Origin: CAYJBH01 sp964369965
GTDB taxonomy: Bacteria > Bacillota > Clostridia > Oscillospirales > Ruminococcaceae
Assembly (NCBI GenBank): GCA_964369965.1
Contig: CAYJGF010000037.1
Location: forward strand, 1 to 8,079
DNA length: 8,079 nucleotides
Reading direction: 5' to 3'
Each line of letters starts with the position of its first letter. The first letter of the stretch is position 1. This document shows positions 7,700 through 8,079 of this stretch, one piece after another. Under the pieces are notes generated by a model, which saw nothing but the letters and a program-made list of their open reading frames with translations, did no database searches and was not told the DNA's origin. The translations under genes were made by a program, and so were the position numbers.

Positions 7700-8079
7700 T
7701 ATCCCCTCCACGCACTATCTTACCAACAGAATTTTTTGAGAATTCACAGGATCTGTATCGAATGTTTTTTATTTGTTTATAGGGGGGGAGATTGCGGTTT
7801 TGTTGCCGTACACCCTCCCGACACTGCTCAAAATCAACTTTGTCACAGTAGATGTCGCAACAGATAACGCCGCCCTCACCATAGACCAAGCACTCCTTGA
7901 CGTTTGGTATTAACAGGATCTCACCCTCCAATTCTTCGGGTGATACATTCTCCCCCTCATCGGTGATGATGAGGAAGTTTTTTCGACCGACAATCATGAG
8001 GTTGCCGTCCGAGTTGTATCTGCCGAGATCGCCGGTTTTAAACAGGCCGTCCTCGGTGAAACAGTCCTCATTTGAATTA
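7689..8079 (-). CDS. AMP-forming acyl-activating enzyme (acyl-CoA synthetase / acyl-ACP ligase type), C-terminal part, 5' end outside window
   Basis: This is the last 129 residues of an ANL-superfamily adenylating enzyme, which forms an acyl-AMP and transfers the acyl group to CoA or a carrier-protein phosphopantetheine. The frame stays open to the window edge, so the internal ATG at 7997 is not the real start. Visible motifs are FKTGDLGRY (fragment residues 13-21, A7 motif; Asp17 should bind the AMP ribose), the GRKN hinge (31-34), ENVSPEELE (43-51), and a C-terminal SVGKIVR (117-123) whose Lys120 matches the catalytic A10 lysine. The hinge followed by GENVSPEELE resembles fatty-acid/aryl acyl ligases more than NRPS adenylation domains, which usually read GRxDxQVKIRG; this comparison is from memory. 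The stop overlaps the following carrier-protein gene by 11 nt, which suggests the carrier is its acceptor. The specificity-determining N-terminal domain is not visible, so the substrate cannot be called. Confidence 0.9.
   Translation of the reverse strand, partial: NSNEDCFTEDGLFKTGDLGRYNSDGNLMIVGRKNFLIITDEGENVSPEELEGEILLIPNVKECLVYGEGGVICCDIYCDKVDFEQCREGVRQQNRNLPPYKQIKNIRYRSCEFSKNSVGKIVRGGDNVQ
7703..7709 (-). promoter_or_regulatory. Ribosome binding site deciding the ATG start of the carrier protein
   Basis: GGAGGGG precedes ATG 7699-7697 by 3 nt (5 nt from the GGAGG core). It lies inside the ligase coding end and argues against the GTG at 7711 as the start. Confidence 0.75.

Noticed and set aside
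7466..7711. 81-aa carrier protein beginning at GTG 7711
   Set aside because: The GTG abuts the GGAGGGG ribosome site used by ATG 7699, and the four extra residues are not part of the carrier fold.
7689..7997. A separate 102-aa gene starting at ATG 7997
   Set aside because: The frame continues upstream to the window edge and encodes the FKTGDLGRY motif of the same adenylating enzyme, so the ATG is an internal Met.
7700..8079. NRPS adenylation domain as the identity of the partial ligase
   Set aside because: The hinge and following region (GRKN...GENVSPEELE) fit acyl-CoA/acyl-ACP ligases better than the NRPS GRxDxQVKIRG pattern; not fully excluded because the N-terminal domain is outside the window.

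Overview
The window is a single uninterrupted minus-strand gene block, read from high to low coordinates and open at both ends. Strong purine-rich Shine-Dalgarno sites (GGAGG, GAGGTG), a GTG start, a lipoprotein signal and moderate base composition suggest a Firmicute, probably a clostridial or ruminococcal-type anaerobe. This placement is an inference; no marker gene is present.

Layout in transcription order: (1) the C-terminal end of an AMP-forming acyl-activating enzyme (8079-7689, cut by the window edge); (2) a free-standing acyl/peptidyl carrier protein (7699-7466); (3) a tandem GNAT-fold acyltransferase-like protein (7469-6588); (4) an NHLP/NHLM-type HlyD membrane-fusion protein, unusually long (6586-4859); (5) an NHLP-type ABC exporter with an N-terminal C39 double-glycine peptidase (4852-2690); (6) the companion NHLP-type ABC exporter subunit with a different N-terminal extension (2693-150); (7) the start of a lipoprotein, possibly a solute-binding protein (129-1, cut by the window edge). 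Junctions are -11, -4, +1, +6, -4 and +20 nt, so this looks like one translationally coupled operon. No promoter or terminator is visible inside it.

Working model: the ligase activates a carboxylic acid (probably a fatty acid) and loads it on the carrier protein. The GNAT protein transfers the acyl group to an amine of a substrate. The C39 peptidase-ABC transporter, its partner ABC subunit and the HlyD adaptor trim a leader at a double-glycine-type site and export the product. This is the gene logic of a lipidated ribosomal peptide pathway, with GNAT-acylated RiPPs such as selidamides and goadvionins as the nearest known concept. No precursor peptide, radical SAM, lanthionine synthetase or other core modifying enzyme lies in the window, so the product class is an inference.
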